DNA from: Rhodospirillaceae bacterium
GTDB taxonomy: Bacteria > Pseudomonadota > Alphaproteobacteria > Rhodospirillales > JABHCV01
Reading direction: 5' to 3'
NCBI GenBank assembly: GCA_018671895.1
Contig: JABHGV010000072.1
Location: 1 to 64,000, forward strand
DNA length: 64,000 nucleotides
Shown here: piece after piece, positions 9,243 to 19,727 of the stretch
How the letters are laid out: each line of letters opens with the position of its first letter
How positions within the stretch are numbered: the stretch's first letter is position 1
Position numbers and translations under genes: made by a program
The notes under the pieces: generated by a model
What the model was told of the DNA's origin: nothing
The model's input: the letters and a program-made list of their open reading frames with translations, nothing else
Database searches by the model: none

Positions 9243-10136
9243 TCAGCCGTTGTAGTGGACCGTGCCCTGCAGACTGACGTCATAGCCTTTCATATCGCGG
9301 GCGCGGGCGCGGAAGGCATCTGTCCGACCCAGCCGCATCAACCGCTGGAAGGGCTCTTCGAAATAATCGCGACGGCGCACCAACAGGTCATAGCGTTCGT
9401 TGGCCAGGGGCACGAAATCAAGCTGGAATTGGGCGGCAACGGCAGCCACGGCGAGGCCGGCATCGGCCTTGCGGTCGCGAATGGCAAGGCCCAGTTCGGA
9501 TTCGTTCTTGGCGTGTTCATCAAGGATATTCATATCCCACGGATCGAACCCGGCCTGTTCGCACAAATGGTCGAACAACACCCGGCTGCCGGCGCCGGGC
9601 TGGCGGACTGCGATGCGGGGTTTATCGTCAATCAGGTCGGCGATGCCGGTGATGTTTTTCGGATTTCCCGGGGCCACCACCAGACCCTGTTCGCGCCGTG
9701 CCCATTCAATCAGAACCAGTTCGCCGCGCGCCACCGGCGGGCAGTTCTGTTTCAGGGCCTCGACATTGTAGGTGTCGCTGGCGCCGTCGAGCAGATGCAT
9801 GCCACACGCCAGAGCCTCGCCGGCGACGAAACGCTTCAGGCCATCGAGGCTGCCGCCCGGCAAAATAGCCAGCCCGCAGCCCGATTCCAGCAACGCCCAG
9901 TCCAACAACGGGTCGTGGGAACCGGTAATCACCTGCGGCGGCGTTACCTGGGCGGCCATGCGCGACGCATCGCCGGGCACTGTGGTGACGCCATCGGCCA
10001 GCCAGATATCAATCAGGTGTTTCGGGAACAGCCATTTACCGGCAGATTTGGTCGACGGAATGGTGCCCTTGCGCAGAAGGTCATAGACCTTGCGTTCCTT
10101 GATCCGCAGGTATTCAGCGACCTCGTGTGTGTTCAT
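9243..10136 (-). CDS. Helix-turn-helix regulator with periplasmic-binding-like domain, divergent from moaA
   Basis: A 297-residue protein. Residues 1-50 are an excisionase/MerR-like helix-turn-helix (NTHEVAEYLRIKERKVYDLL). The rest is a type 2 periplasmic-binding-like domain (PF12727 class) with LAILPGGSLDGL and RQPGAGSRVLFDHL segments. Family members sit beside molybdate or molybdenum-cofactor genes and are thought to sense oxyanion or cofactor status. The position divergent from moaA, with a 133-bp shared intergenic region, supports that role here by inference. The start is ATG 10136, or GTG 10148 preceded by a G-run. The open frame extends further upstream into moaA but lacks a supported start. 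Confidence 0.75.
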   Translation of the reverse strand: MNTHEVAEYLRIKERKVYDLLRKGTIPSTKSAGKWLFPKHLIDIWLADGVTTVPGDASRMAAQVTPPQVITGSHDPLLDWALLESGCGLAILPGGSLDGLKRFVAGEALACGMHLLDGASDTYNVEALKQNCPPVARGELVLIEWARREQGLVVAPGNPKNITGIADLIDDKPRIAVRQPGAGSRVLFDHLCEQAGFDPWDMNILDEHAKNESELGLAIRDRKADAGLAVAAVAAQFQLDFVPLANERYDLLVRRRDYFEEPFQRLMRLGRTDAFRARARDMKGYDVSLQGTVHYNG

Positions 10137-10269
10137 TAAATCCGGCACGGCAGCCCCCCCCAGTTCCTTTTCACCATGATAGCGTATTTTTCCCATAGAA
10201 AACTTAGGGACGACATTTTTTATCGATGGCGCTAGTCTTTTTCCAAGACAACCTGGGAAGACACCAATA

Positions 10270-11286
10270 ATGCCTGAATCACCAGAAGCACCAAAATTGA
10301 TTGACCCCTTTGGACGCACCATCACCTATCTGCGGGTATCGGTGACCGATCGCTGCGATTTCCGCTGCGTCTATTGCATGTCCGAAGACATGACCTTTCT
10401 GCCGAAGGGCGAGGTGCTGAGTCTGGAAGAACTGGACCGGGCGTGCAGTGCGTTCGTTGCCAAGGGGGTGCGCAAGCTGCGGCTGACAGGCGGCGAGCCG
10501 CTGGTCCGGCGCGGCATTATGGGGCTGATCCGGTCGTTGTCGCGGCACCTGAAATCGGGCGCGCTGGACGAACTGACCCTGACCACCAATGGCAGCCAGC
10601 TGACGAAATATGCCGGTGAACTGGTCGATTGCGGCATCAAGCGCATCAACGTCTCGCTGGATACCCTGGACGCTGAGAAATTTTCCGACATCACACGCGG
10701 CGCCGATATCGCCCAGGTGCTGAACGGCATCAAGGCGGCCCGCAATGCCGGGCTGAAAATCAAGATCAACACGGTCGCGCTGAAGGGCGTCAATCAGGAT
10801 ACGATCACCGACATGGTCGGCTGGTGCGGCGAGCGCGGTCTGGACATGACCTTGATCGAAACCATGCCGCTGGGCGATATCGGCGGCGAGCGCGTCGATC
10901 AATACCTGCCGTTGAGCGAGGTTCGCCAGCAACTGGCCCGGAAATGGACGCTGAGCGACAGTGAACTGAACACCGGTGGGCCGTCGCGTTATGTGGATGT
11001 TGCCGAGACCGGACAGAAACTCGGCTTTATTACACCGCTGAGCCATACATTTTGTGAAACCTGCAACCGGGTGCGGATGACCTGCACCGGCACCTTGTAT
11101 ATGTGCCTGGGCCAGAACGACCAGACCGACCTGCGCACGCCGCTGCGCGCCAGCGAAGGCGATGAACTTCTGGACGCCGCCATCGACGAGGCCATCGGCC
11201 GCAAACCAAAAAGCCACGAGTTCGTCATTGAACCCGGTGAGGACGGCCCCGCCGTGGCCCGCCACATGAGCACCACCGGCGGCTGA
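10270..11286 (+). CDS. moaA: GTP 3',8-cyclase MoaA
   Basis: Radical SAM enzyme that converts GTP to 3',8-cyclo-GTP, the first step of molybdenum cofactor synthesis. N-terminal cluster cysteines C29, C33 and C36 ([10 protein letters not shown]) are visible, as is the LTGGEPL motif. The C-terminal substrate-binding cluster [13 protein letters not shown] is present, with a later cysteine in YMCLG. The protein ends in the MoaA-typical GG tail needed for catalysis. Length 338 is normal. The cofactor would feed the formate dehydrogenase at 60-63 kb. Divergent from the likely regulator at 9243-10136; nadK follows 31 bp downstream. Confidence 0.96.
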   Translation: MPESPEAPKLIDPFGRTITYLRVSVTDRCDFRCVYCMSEDMTFLPKGEVLSLEELDRACSAFVAKGVRKLRLTGGEPLVRRGIMGLIRSLSRHLKSGALDELTLTTNGSQLTKYAGELVDCGIKRINVSLDTLDAEKFSDITRGADIAQVLNGIKAARNAGLKIKINTVALKGVNQDTITDMVGWCGERGLDMTLIETMPLGDIGGERVDQYLPLSEVRQQLARKWTLSDSELNTGGPSRYVDVAETGQKLGFITPLSHTFCETCNRVRMTCTGTLYMCLGQNDQTDLRTPLRASEGDELLDAAIDEAIGRKPKSHEFVIEPGEDGPAVARHMSTTGG

Positions 11287-11317
11287 CTTTTCAGGCTTTC
11301 TTGCCTATACTCCGCCG

Positions 11318-12082
11318 ATGACCATGAAAATTGCATTCACAGCCGCCAAGCAGGCCCCGGCGCAAAAGGCCATGAAAAGCCTGAAGGGGCGCTACAAGCA
11401 CGTCACGGCATCCAGAGCCGACGTCATCGTGGCGCTGGGCGGTGACGGTTTTATGCTGCGCACCCTGCACCAGCACATGAAACACGGCGTCCCCATCTAT
11501 GGCATGAACCGGGGGTCGGTCGGCTTCCTGATGAACGAATATTCAACATCGGGCTTGCTGAAACGCATCGACAAGGCGCAGTCCATCGCCGTCAACCCGC
11601 TGATCATGAAGATCACCGACTGTTCCGGGCGCAAGCACAAGGCGTTGGCCATCAACGAAGTATCGCTGCTGCGCCAAACCCGACTGGCGGCGAAACTGCG
11701 GATCAAGGTCGACGGCGTTGTCAGAATGCCGGAAATGATTTGCGACGGAGCACTGGTGGCGACGCCGTCAGGCAGCACCGCCTATAACCTGTCGGCGCAC
11801 GGCCCGATCATTCCGTTGGGCGCCGGATTGCTGGCGCTGACCCCGATCAGCCCGTTCCGCCCCCGGCAATGGCGCGGTGCGCTGCTGCCCCACGACGCAA
11901 CTGTCACCTTCGACGTGATTGATGCCCAGGAACGCCGGGTCAGCGCGGTTGCCGACAACACCGAAATTCGCAATGTCAAAAAGGTCTCGATCAGCGAAGA
12001 CCGTTCGACCAGCCTGACCATGCTGTTTGACCCGGAACACAATTTCGAAGAACGCATTCTGAAAGAACAGTTCGTGTTCTGA
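11318..12082 (+). CDS. nadK: NAD kinase
   Basis: Phosphorylates NAD to NADP with ATP (or polyphosphate) in the cytosol. The GGDG motif is at residues 41-44, with the NEVSL segment and the conserved [17 protein letters not shown] block that binds NAD. Length 254 is typical of alphaproteobacterial NadK. Two ATG codons (11318 and 11324) are possible starts. No clear Shine-Dalgarno is seen and translation may be coupled to moaA. Confidence 0.95.
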   Translation: MTMKIAFTAAKQAPAQKAMKSLKGRYKHVTASRADVIVALGGDGFMLRTLHQHMKHGVPIYGMNRGSVGFLMNEYSTSGLLKRIDKAQSIAVNPLIMKITDCSGRKHKALAINEVSLLRQTRLAAKLRIKVDGVVRMPEMICDGALVATPSGSTAYNLSAHGPIIPLGAGLLALTPISPFRPRQWRGALLPHDATVTFDVIDAQERRVSAVADNTEIRNVKKVSISEDRSTSLTMLFDPEHNFEERILKEQFVF

Positions 12083-12185
12083 GGCACTTTTGTAACCACT
12101 CTAATTGATTGAACAGCCAAAGCGTGATCAACTTCATGCTTAGGTGTGTATGTGAACATCTTCAGTTGCGCAGGGGGGCGTACAT

Positions 12186-14492
12186 TTGAAGTTCGACAGC
12201 ATTCGTCATGACATCAGCGCGGCCAGCGTTGGTGCGTTAGCGACCCTGCCCCAGGCAGTCGCATACGGACTGATTGCCATTGCGCCCCTGGGGGCCGATT
12301 GGGCGGTGTTTGGCATTATGTCCAGCATTGGCACGGCAATCGTGTTCGGCCTGATAACCGGCCTGTGGGGATCTAACCGGTTTTTGATTTCCGGGCCCGG
12401 TGCTGTGACGGCGCTGGTTATCGCATCGGCAATCGCCCAGGCCCTTGAACGGGGGTATGCCCCGGAACAGGCATTGGCGCTGGCTTATGGGGGTATCGTC
12501 ATCGCCGGGCTTTTTCAGGTGCTGTCTGGATGGGTGCGCCTGGGTCACGTTACCTCGTATATTCCAGTGCCGGTATTATCGGGCTTCGTCAACGCATCCG
12601 CCCTGCTGGTGATGATTACCGCCCTGCCGACCGTGCTTGGCCAGCATGGCATTCCGCTGATTGATGCCCTGTCGAGCCATGCCGACAGCATCAATCTTTG
12701 GGCCGCATTTATTGGCGGCATCACCATTGTCACGCACCTGATGCTGGATGATCGATCCAAGGTTATCCCCGGCGCGTTGGTGGCACTGGCGCTGGGAGCC
12801 ATCCTTTATTATCTGGGCAATATGGGACTGGGATTGTCAACGGCGCCGTTGGTCGGTCATATCGAATTATCGACACTGTGGCGCGAACCGCCCATGCTTG
12901 CACCCGCCATCGACTGGGCCGGTCAGGTTGCGCACAACGCAACCAGTATCATGCCATGGCAGGACGCCGACATTCCCCTGTCAGCGGGACTGTCTATCGG
13001 GTTGCTGGCATCGTTCTATACGGTGATCGGGTCCAGTGCCCTGGCGGTGCGCACCCATCAAACCATAGACGGCAACAACGAGTTACGCCTGCATGGGATT
13101 GCCAACGCCCTGATGGGGGTGCTGGGGTTCCTGCCCGGCAACGCATCCCCCGGCATTTCCGATGCTGTCCGCAGGGTCCATGCAACCCCGCGCATATCGT
13201 GCATCGGCACGCCGATTATGTTTGCCGTGCTGTTGGTCGTGATGATGCCGCTGATCGAAGCCCTGCCCTTGTGGACAACTGCAGGCATGCTGGTATCCAC
13301 GTCGCTGCTGGCGCTGGACCGCGCAACACTGACCAAATTAAAAGGACTGGCGCTGAGAAACCTGCCGTTTCCCCGGGTTGTTGTCGGCGATGTTGCCGAG
13401 ACTTTGGCGGTCGTGATCACCGCGCTGGTCGTCGACCTGATCGCAGCCGTCGGGGTCGGTGTAATGCTGTCGATAGCGTTGTTCGTGCTGGGCATGGGCC
13501 GCAGCCCCATTCGCCGTATTTACAGAGGCTCGCGCATCCATTCGAGAATCCATCGTTCGCCCGGTGAAATCAAACGTCTGGAACAAGATGGCGACCGCAT
13601 CGCCGTTATTGAAGTCCAGGGACCATTGTTTTTCGGGTCATGCGCGCGTCTGTTGTCCGATGCCAAGGAACTTCTGGAAGACGGGGTCGAATTTTTGATT
13701 CTGGATTTCAAACATATGACATCCATCGACAGCACCGGTTCGGCAAAACTGCGCAGCCTGTCGATGATGTGTCAGGAGACCGGCGGCAAACTGATGGTCA
13801 GTTATATTCAGCCGGAACGCCGCACCGCACAGACCCACCGGGCGCGTGTGAAAGCCGAGTCCGAGACAGACGATGAAAACTGCCGCCGGATACAAAGCAG
13901 ACCCCGCTGGATTTGGCTGAACATGCACGCCAATGACATTATCAATGTGATTGGCGAGGACTGGTTCTTCCGGGATACCGATTCAGCCCTGAGCAGATGT
14001 GAGCAGACCCTTCTGGAAGCCCCCGAGGACGATGGTTACTTGTCACCTCGCGGGCGCATCGCCCATAGCGATTTGTTCGCCGGACTGTCGCGCGATGACA
14101 TCGCCTATCTGGGAACACAAGCGACACGTAGACGCTACCGGGCAGGCGAGCCGGTGTTTAGTCAGGGCGACGATGCCAACCATGCCTATTTCCTGATGCG
14201 TGGGCGCATGGACGTGGAAATCGATATCCCCGGCACCAACCGGCGGAAACGAGTCAGCACTCTGCCCGACGGAATCATCTTCGGTGAAATGGGATTGATT
14301 GATGGTGCCCCGCGTTCGGCCACCGTGACGGCATCGCGCAACAGCCTGTGTTACGCCATGGATGGCGAAACCTATGTCAGACTGCAGGTAGAAAAACCGG
14401 AAATGGTGATGACCCTGCTGGGCAATATCAGCCGCCAGTTTTCCAGCCGCCTGCGCGTCGCCAACATCATGATTTCAGAACTGGATCAATAG
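12186..14492 (+). CDS. SulP-family anion transporter with STAS and cyclic-nucleotide-binding domains
   Basis: A 768-residue protein. Residues 1-430 are a SulP (SLC26-like) membrane domain with 10 or more helices and the N-terminal LPQAVAYGLIA signature. A STAS domain follows at about 460-560 (LDFKHMTSIDSTG), interrupted and extended by a charged segment. A cyclic-nucleotide-binding domain lies at about 625-750 (FGEMGLIDGAPRSATVTA). Likely substrates are sulfate, bicarbonate or another anion. The cNMP domain suggests direct control by cAMP or cGMP, and a class III cyclase lies at 36839-38527. The start is TTG 12186 with GGGGGG upstream. Substrate is not predictable. Confidence 0.88.
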   Translation: MKFDSIRHDISAASVGALATLPQAVAYGLIAIAPLGADWAVFGIMSSIGTAIVFGLITGLWGSNRFLISGPGAVTALVIASAIAQALERGYAPEQALALAYGGIVIAGLFQVLSGWVRLGHVTSYIPVPVLSGFVNASALLVMITALPTVLGQHGIPLIDALSSHADSINLWAAFIGGITIVTHLMLDDRSKVIPGALVALALGAILYYLGNMGLGLSTAPLVGHIELSTLWREPPMLAPAIDWAGQVAHNATSIMPWQDADIPLSAGLSIGLLASFYTVIGSSALAVRTHQTIDGNNELRLHGIANALMGVLGFLPGNASPGISDAVRRVHATPRISCIGTPIMFAVLLVVMMPLIEALPLWTTAGMLVSTSLLALDRATLTKLKGLALRNLPFPRVVVGDVAETLAVVITALVVDLIAAVGVGVMLSIALFVLGMGRSPIRRIYRGSRIHSRIHRSPGEIKRLEQDGDRIAVIEVQGPLFFGSCARLLSDAKELLEDGVEFLILDFKHMTSIDSTGSAKLRSLSMMCQETGGKLMVSYIQPERRTAQTHRARVKAESETDDENCRRIQSRPRWIWLNMHANDIINVIGEDWFFRDTDSALSRCEQTLLEAPEDDGYLSPRGRIAHSDLFAGLSRDDIAYLGTQATRRRYRAGEPVFSQGDDANHAYFLMRGRMDVEIDIPGTNRRKRVSTLPDGIIFGEMGLIDGAPRSATVTASRNSLCYAMDGETYVRLQVEKPEMVMTLLGNISRQFSSRLRVANIMISELDQ

Positions 14493-14888
14493 GACCGACG
14501 TCTTCTGCGGCGGTCATCATCTGCGGCGATGAATACTGATCTATTCATCAAGTAAAAATAAGTTGCGACTCACTAATACCCAAGATGAATCTATTCATAT
14601 AGTATTCATACTGTAATTATATATAAATACTAATAATTTTATATAAATAAGCGTAAACAATAACAAACACACTTATATTCGCGTGGCGCATTGTAAATTA
14701 ATGCCGGGTGAATACCTATTGAATACCCATCAAATTATTGTGAGTATTGCCAATTAAAATTGATTACTGTAATATTCATAAACTGTAATATTCATAAAGC
14801 GACCTAACATAATAAAATACAAAGGCAAAACAACGACTTAACAAAAAAACAATGTCCCCCCATCAAGGCCCCCCAGGGAGTATTCGAT
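14493..14888. other. AT-rich intergenic leader of chemoreceptor
   Basis: About 400 bp with no gene. Composition is strikingly AT-rich compared with the GC-rich genes on both sides, with many TATTCAT and ATAAAT tracts. It probably holds the chemoreceptor promoter. No FNR-type box or convincing terminator was recognised. Confidence 0.6.
14766..14797 (+). repeat. 16-bp tandem direct repeat
   Basis: ACTGTAATATTCATAA occurs twice in tandem (14766-14781 and 14782-14797). A related ATTCATACTGTAAT lies near 14605-14618. It stands about 90 bp before the chemoreceptor start and may be a regulator-binding direct repeat. Confidence 0.65.
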
Positions 14889-17816
14889 ATGAATTTACGT
14901 GTCCGCCCGAAGCTTATCGCCGCCTTTTTGATCATTGGCATTCTGCCCTTCGCCATCATCGGCATTATTTCACTGGTACAAACCAAGGCCGCCCTGAACA
15001 CCGCAAGCTTCAATCAGCTTGAAGGCGTTCGCGGCATCAAGAAGGCGCAGATCGATAAGTTCTTCGAAGAGCGACAGGGCGATGCCAACGTATTGGCGGA
15101 AACAGCAACAACACTGATGGAAGAGGCATTCGCAAAACTGGATGCGATCCGCGCCATCAAACAGGGCCAGATCAAATCCTATCTGGATGGCATCCGCCAA
15201 GACACCCAGATCATGGCGAACAACAAGGGCGTCGGCGACGCCATGGGCGCCTTCACAAAAACCTGGGGTGAACTGGGGGGCGGACATACAGACACCCTGC
15301 AAAGTCTGTACATCACCAAAAACAAGCACAAGACCGGCGAAAAGCACATGCTTGACGCCGCCAGCGATGGATCCGGTTATTCAAAAACCCATGGCAAGTA
15401 TCATCCTTGGTTCCGCCAGTGGCTGCTGGAACGGGAATACTATGACGTCTTCCTGGTCGACCGGTCCGGCAACGTCATTTATTCGGTTTACAAGGAACTG
15501 GATTACGCCACCAACCTGAAAACCGGCAAGTGGAAGAAATCAGGGCTTGCGGATGTCTTTTTAAAGATCGAAAAGAGCCACAAGAAAGATCAGGTCGCCT
15601 TTTCCGATCTGGCCCCTTATGCGCCAAGCGCGGGCGCCCCGGCCGGTTTCATTGCCGCGCCGATTTATAACGGCAACAGTTACGACGGCGCATTGATCGT
15701 GCAGATGCCGCTTGGCAAAATTAACGCCATCATGAGCGAGCGTACCGGCCTTGGCAAAACCGGCGAGACCTATCTGGTCGGACCCGACAAGCTGATGCGC
15801 TCTGATTCGTTCCTTGATCCCAAGCACCATACGGTGACGGCATCCTTCGCCGACCAGACAAAGGGCAAGGCCGACACGGAAGCCGTGCGACTGGCGCTGA
15901 AGGGTGAAACCGCATCCGATATCATCATTGATTACAACGGCAATCCGGTGCTGTCATCGTTCTCGCCACTTGATTTCATGGGCGTTCGCTGGACGGTGCT
16001 GGCGGAAATTGACGTTGCCGAGGCGTTCGTTCCGACAAGCGCAGACGGCAAGGAATTCTACAAGAAATACGTCGATGCCTATGGCTATTACGATCTGTTC
16101 CTGATCATGCCGGACGGCTATATCTTCTACACCGCATTTCGCGAGCCCGATTATCAGACCAACATCATCAGCGGCAAGTACAAGGATTCAAACCTTGGCG
16201 ACTTGATGCGCGAGGTTCTGAAAACCAAAAAGTTTGGTATTGCCGACTTTGCGCCCTATGCGCCATCGAAAGGTGCACCGGCTGGTTTCGTCGCCATGCC
16301 GATTATCCACCCCGAAGACAAAGAACTGGAAATGGTCATCGCCCTGCAACTGTCGCTCGACGCCATCAACAGCGTTATGCAACAGCGCGAAGGCATGGGC
16401 GAAACCGGCGAGACATACCTGATCGGATCGGACAAATTGATGCGTTCCGACAGCTTCCTCGACCCCACCGGGCATTCCGTGTCGGCATCCTTTGCCAACC
16501 CGGAAACCGGCAGCGTCACATCCGACGCAGCGATCAGGGCGCTGGCGGGCGAGACGGGATCCGATATCGTTATCGATTACAACGGCAATCCGGTGCTATC
16601 GGCTTTCGCGCCGTTGCAGATCGGCAACCACACATGGGCCCTGCTGGCGGAAATAGACGAGGCCGAAGCCTTTGAAGCGGCCGACGACATCCAGCTTGAG
16701 ATCATCATTCTAGGCCTGCTGGGTCTGGTCATCATCGGCGCCGCCGGTTACATGATCGCCAGTTCCATCGCCAATCCGGTCGTCGCCATGACCGGGTCCA
16801 TGGGTGTCCTGGCAAATGGAGACCTTGAGGCGGAAATTCCGTCACAGGGGCGTCCGGACGAAATTGGTGAAATGGCCGATGCCGTTCAGGTGTTCAAGGA
16901 TAACGCCATCCGCGTCAAACAAATGGAAGAAGAAGCCAAGGCACAGGAAGTTCGTGCCGCAGAGGAAAAGACCAAGATGATGAGCGACATGGCCGACGAC
17001 TTCCAAAGAAGCGTCGGTGGTGTTGTCCAGACTGTGTCTTCGGCATCAACCGAATTGCAATCATCGGCACAGGCGCTGACGGCGACGTCGGAACAGACCA
17101 ATTCGCAATCGATTGCGGTTGCGGCCGCATCGGACGAAGCGTCGACCAATGTGCAGACGGTGGCGTCTGCAGCGGAAGAGCTGTCGTCATCGATCAGCGA
17201 AATCAATCGTCAGGTCCAGCAATCGACGGACGTCACCGCTTCGGCCGTCGAGGCAGCCGAAAAAGCCGACAACATGGTTCAGGGACTGGCGACGTCGTCG
17301 AACAAGATCGGCGAGGTTGTCGAGTTGATTTCGGATATCGCCGAGCAGACCAACCTGTTGGCCCTTAACGCCACCATCGAGGCGGCTCGCGCCGGGGAAT
17401 CCGGCAAAGGCTTCGCGGTTGTGGCATCGGAAGTGAAAAACCTGGCCAACCAGACCGCCAAGGCAACGGAAGAAATCAGCAGCCAGATCAGCGGCATTCA
17501 GGACGCCACCAAGGAGTCTGTCGAGGCCATTCAGGCGATCACCAAGACCATTGGCGAGATCAGCGAGATTTCGTCGGCCATTGCGGCGGCGATTGAGGAA
17601 CAGGGTGCGGCGACACAGGAAATCGCCCGCAATGTTGAGCAGGCCGCTGCTGGCACCGGCGAGGTGTCGGCGAACATCGCCGGGGTTACCCAGGCCGCCG
17701 GCGAGGCCGGTGCATCGGCCGGACAGGTGTTGTCGGCGGCGAGTGAACTGTCACAGCAATCTGAACTGCTGAGCAGCGAAGTCGACAAGTTCATGAACCA
17801 GGTCCGTCAGGCCTGA
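14889..17816 (+). CDS. Methyl-accepting chemotaxis protein with duplicated sensor domain
   Basis: A 975-residue chemoreceptor. Membrane helix at 10-30. The long extracytoplasmic region contains two homologous units of about 200 residues (about 178-380 and 390-595). Each carries a YYD(V/L)FL segment, a DFAPYAPS-like segment, [19 protein letters not shown] and DYNGNPVLS blocks. A second membrane helix at about 603-625 leads to HAMP (about 625-680) and the MCP signalling domain ([20 protein letters not shown] hairpin tip). The units resemble Cache-type sensors. SD-like AGGGAG precedes the ATG. Ligand unknown. Its presence implies a full chemotaxis system elsewhere. Confidence 0.93.
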   Translation: MNLRVRPKLIAAFLIIGILPFAIIGIISLVQTKAALNTASFNQLEGVRGIKKAQIDKFFEERQGDANVLAETATTLMEEAFAKLDAIRAIKQGQIKSYLDGIRQDTQIMANNKGVGDAMGAFTKTWGELGGGHTDTLQSLYITKNKHKTGEKHMLDAASDGSGYSKTHGKYHPWFRQWLLEREYYDVFLVDRSGNVIYSVYKELDYATNLKTGKWKKSGLADVFLKIEKSHKKDQVAFSDLAPYAPSAGAPAGFIAAPIYNGNSYDGALIVQMPLGKINAIMSERTGLGKTGETYLVGPDKLMRSDSFLDPKHHTVTASFADQTKGKADTEAVRLALKGETASDIIIDYNGNPVLSSFSPLDFMGVRWTVLAEIDVAEAFVPTSADGKEFYKKYVDAYGYYDLFLIMPDGYIFYTAFREPDYQTNIISGKYKDSNLGDLMREVLKTKKFGIADFAPYAPSKGAPAGFVAMPIIHPEDKELEMVIALQLSLDAINSVMQQREGMGETGETYLIGSDKLMRSDSFLDPTGHSVSASFANPETGSVTSDAAIRALAGETGSDIVIDYNGNPVLSAFAPLQIGNHTWALLAEIDEAEAFEAADDIQLEIIILGLLGLVIIGAAGYMIASSIANPVVAMTGSMGVLANGDLEAEIPSQGRPDEIGEMADAVQVFKDNAIRVKQMEEEAKAQEVRAAEEKTKMMSDMADDFQRSVGGVVQTVSSASTELQSSAQALTATSEQTNSQSIAVAAASDEASTNVQTVASAAEELSSSISEINRQVQQSTDVTASAVEAAEKADNMVQGLATSSNKIGEVVELISDIAEQTNLLALNATIEAARAGESGKGFAVVASEVKNLANQTAKATEEISSQISGIQDATKESVEAIQAITKTIGEISEISSAIAAAIEEQGAATQEIARNVEQAAAGTGEVSANIAGVTQAAGEAGASAGQVLSAASELSQQSELLSSEVDKFMNQVRQA

Positions 17817-17821
17817 ATGTG

Positions 17822-18124
17822 ATGGCGACGGTATACAGGCTCGACAACTACAAAACCACGCCGATGTCGGTGTGTGCTTCCGTTCATTTAGGTCTTGCCG
17901 AAAATCGAGCCCATTTATCCGTGATTGGTCGGTGGATTAATCAATACGGAAAAGTGCTGGAACTGTTTGAATCGAGGCTGCAGGACCATCGGAATTCATG
18001 CCGAAGGGCAGAAATCAGCAACGACAGGTGCCATAAAATCCTTAAACGCGCCAATGCCGATGAACTGATCTGGCTTCGCGACAAGATCGCCCGCAAACGT
18101 CGTCGACGGCGGCGACATCATTAA
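17822..18124 (+). CDS. Small basic hypothetical protein
   Basis: A frame of 100 residues beginning 6 bases after the chemoreceptor stop. It ends in a strongly basic tail (KRRRRRRHH). No domain is recognised. Start is ATG 17822 or GTG 17819, with no good Shine-Dalgarno. The tight spacing and same strand favour a real, perhaps translationally coupled gene, but coding evidence is thin. Confidence 0.4.
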   Translation: MATVYRLDNYKTTPMSVCASVHLGLAENRAHLSVIGRWINQYGKVLELFESRLQDHRNSCRRAEISNDRCHKILKRANADELIWLRDKIARKRRRRRRHH

Positions 18125-18150
18125 GGCTGAATAAGGACCGGAGACATCGA

Positions 18151-18717
18151 TCAGGCGCGCACCAGATCGTTGGCGTCCGTGTGCTCGAAAGTTTTTCCAT
18201 AGATTTCAAGCATCGTTGTCTCGGCGTAGGACAGCGTGTCGTTGCCGACTGTCAGCGTATGCGTAAACGCCGTGGTCGACGCGTTATCACGCATGAACGG
18301 CGACTGGACGATCTTCCAGTTGTCGTCATCGATGGCAGCAGAGACTTCCAGAACGGTGCGGCCATCGGCATCTTTCTTGCCGGTATATTGGCCCCCGGCC
18401 AGCACACATACGGCGCGCGGGATGGTCAGCGAGTGCATCACCGTTTGGGATTTTGCATCCCACATCCAGTATCCGGTTTCATCGTGGAAGACATCATTAT
18501 CGGATTTTCGCCGGACGATCTGACGATAGAAAACGACCATCAAATCCTGGGCCTCGGCATTGGTGACGCCGCCAACGGCCTCAAACGTGATGGTTTCGAA
18601 ATAGGGGTTGGTTTCCGTGCCGTCGGGTTCCGGTGCGATATCAACGCCGTCTTTGCCCTTCCATACCCCGATCAGGTCTGTCAGCGGGCCGAAATCTTCC
18701 TGTTGTGTATCGTTCAT
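18151..18717 (-). CDS. Nitrobindin-like heme-binding beta-barrel protein
   Basis: A 188-residue soluble protein. It opens with the LIGVWKGKDG motif near residues 15-24 of the FABP-like/nitrobindin (DUF1794, THAP4-like) family. The following alternating beta-strand pattern (FETITFEAVG, TGYWMWDAKSQTVMHS, SYAETTMLEIYG) is typical. Family members bind ferric heme and can react with NO or peroxynitrite. A heme-ligand histidine cannot be assigned with certainty. It lies 10 bp downstream of the amidohydrolase gene on the same strand and is probably co-transcribed. The role in NO chemistry is inference. Confidence 0.65.
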   Translation of the reverse strand: MNDTQQEDFGPLTDLIGVWKGKDGVDIAPEPDGTETNPYFETITFEAVGGVTNAEAQDLMVVFYRQIVRRKSDNDVFHDETGYWMWDAKSQTVMHSLTIPRAVCVLAGGQYTGKKDADGRTVLEVSAAIDDDNWKIVQSPFMRDNASTTAFTHTLTVGNDTLSYAETTMLEIYGKTFEHTDANDLVRA

Positions 18718-18727
18718 GGAATCCTCG

Positions 18728-19678
18728 TCATTTGGTCAGACTGAACAACTTCTGGGCGTTTGCATAGGCGACTTTTTTAGCCGTTTCAGGCGTCAAGTTG
18801 GCAAGCAACCCTTTGCGAATGACTTCGATGCCTTTGTCATAGTGCTTTTCGGTCTTGGTATCGGTGCCGACCATGAAACGGTCCGGCATTTCCTCAATCA
18901 GCTTGCGCCAGCCCTTATTCAGACTCTTGGCCGTAAAAATTTTCTGCTCCGGTTTTTTCTTCATCAGTTTCGGACTCATTTTCGGTGGGTGACGCGCCGA
19001 CAAATCGCAATACAGGTTCTGATGTTTTTTCAGGATGGCACGGATATCGTCCGGCTTGGTGTTCGATCCACAATGGGCGATGACGATCCGACCAGCCGGA
19101 TTGGAACCCGCCAGAACGCCCAGTTCCTTCACGGAATCCTTGTCCCATTGCAGATGCATGTTCAAAACGCCGCCGTGCTTGGCCGCAAGATCGAGCATGG
19201 CCCGGTTGGTGGGTGCATCAATGCGCATTTTGCGGCCCATCCATGCCTTCGATGTGGTTCTGGCATTGGCGAATATCTCGCCGATCCCTTTCAGTTTTCC
19301 CGCCGCAAAGTCTTCTTCCAGCATCTTCATCAAGGCTTTGAAATCATCGCGTTCCGGGTCTTCGAGCGCGTCGTTGCCGCCATCCCGGTAGATCATATTC
19401 AACTGGCTCTGGCCGCCGAAGGGAATGTAGCGCGAGCCCATGACCTCGGCGTAATGTTCCCGGACGCTGCGCCCGCCGGTCATGGGGCCCAACCCCGCCC
19501 ACTGGACGTTATTGCGGTCCATCCACGCCAGCACATCTGTTGGATCATTGGCAGGATGGGGATGCATGTGCACATCGGCAATGATCTGATCTTGCGCATA
19601 TGGCTTCGTCGACAGAGCCAATATGGCGACGGTGCCGAGAATGAGACCCAGCCCAAGTTTGGTGCGATTAATGCTCAT
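18728..19678 (-). CDS. Exported amidohydrolase-family (TIM-barrel) protein
   Basis: A 316-residue amidohydrolase 2 family protein with an N-terminal signal peptide (GLGLILGTVAILAL ... AYAQ). Metal-binding elements include DVHMHPHP after the signal cleavage site, NMHLQWD, IVIAHCGS and MVGTDTKTE. Members hydrolyse or decarboxylate diverse substrates and the substrate here is unknown. ATG 19678 is preceded by AGGGG at good spacing and directly begins the signal peptide, so it is preferred to 19696. Same strand as the following nitrobindin-like gene. Confidence 0.8.
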   Translation of the reverse strand: MSINRTKLGLGLILGTVAILALSTKPYAQDQIIADVHMHPHPANDPTDVLAWMDRNNVQWAGLGPMTGGRSVREHYAEVMGSRYIPFGGQSQLNMIYRDGGNDALEDPERDDFKALMKMLEEDFAAGKLKGIGEIFANARTTSKAWMGRKMRIDAPTNRAMLDLAAKHGGVLNMHLQWDKDSVKELGVLAGSNPAGRIVIAHCGSNTKPDDIRAILKKHQNLYCDLSARHPPKMSPKLMKKKPEQKIFTAKSLNKGWRKLIEEMPDRFMVGTDTKTEKHYDKGIEVIRKGLLANLTPETAKKVAYANAQKLFSLTK

Positions 19679-19727
19679 GCCTTTTCCCCTGTTCATATTT
19701 CATCAGATAACATCTGAGAATACTAGA

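Noticed and set aside
10279-11265. 328-codon open frame opposite moaA
   Set aside because: Antisense shadow of moaA with no recognised protein features.
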